The translations under genes were made by a program, and so were the position numbers. The notes beneath the pieces were generated by a model that worked only from the letters and a program-made list of their open reading frames with translations, ran no database searches and was not told the DNA's origin. Positions 48,575 through 48,723 of a stretch of DNA of 48,723 nucleotides are shown here, piece by piece (the first letter of the stretch is position 1; every line of letters starts with the position of its first letter). The DNA is from Dipetalonema caudispina (lineage: Eukaryota > Nematoda > Chromadorea > Rhabditida > Onchocercidae), in NCBI GenBank assembly GCA_013365325.1, contig JABVXV010000413.1:1-48723 (forward strand). Direction: 5' to 3'.

Positions 48575-48723
<149 letters not shown>

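Overview
The window reads as nuclear DNA of a parasitic nematode, most likely a filarial worm (Onchocercidae). It is very AT-rich. Genes are split into many short exons by AT-rich introns, and several genes have a TTTCAG-type acceptor just before the start codon, as expected for spliced-leader trans-splicing. A secreted venom allergen-like (VAL/ASP) protein typical of filariae is present. There is no sign of bacterial genes, rRNA, tRNA or CRISPR. Because coding sequence is broken into exons, most long open frames are not genes; the models below were built by hand from splice sites, reading-frame phase and protein family knowledge.

Left third (1-12.8 kb): a calpain-7 gene (21 exons, minus strand) lies between two VAL genes that point away from each other. 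The left VAL copy is cut by the window edge; the right copy is complete (6 exons, 220 residues). The two VAL 5' regions form an inverted repeat with about 10 kb between the arms. Unassigned coding-like exons lie between the left VAL and calpain-7.

Middle (13-26 kb, all minus strand): a small orphan gene for a single-pass membrane protein, an 18-exon dynein-2 intermediate chain gene (DYNC2I1/WDR60, intraflagellar transport), and a less certain two-exon gene.

Right part (26-48.7 kb): a long gene-poor stretch with microsatellites, a plus-strand gene for a four-helix membrane protein with a PPPY motif, a decayed DNA-transposon fragment, an Orai store-operated calcium channel gene (minus), and a minus-strand gene of unknown family. 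The window ends inside an ATT-type microsatellite.

The genes do not form one pathway: they cover cytosolic protease/ESCRT-linked function (CAPN7), ciliary transport (DYNC2I1), calcium entry (Orai) and secreted host-interface proteins (VAL). No obviously new multi-gene system was found. The most unusual features are the inverted VAL pair around calpain-7, an in-frame TGA inside the Orai N-terminal coding region, several GC-AG introns, and three gene models with no recognised family.
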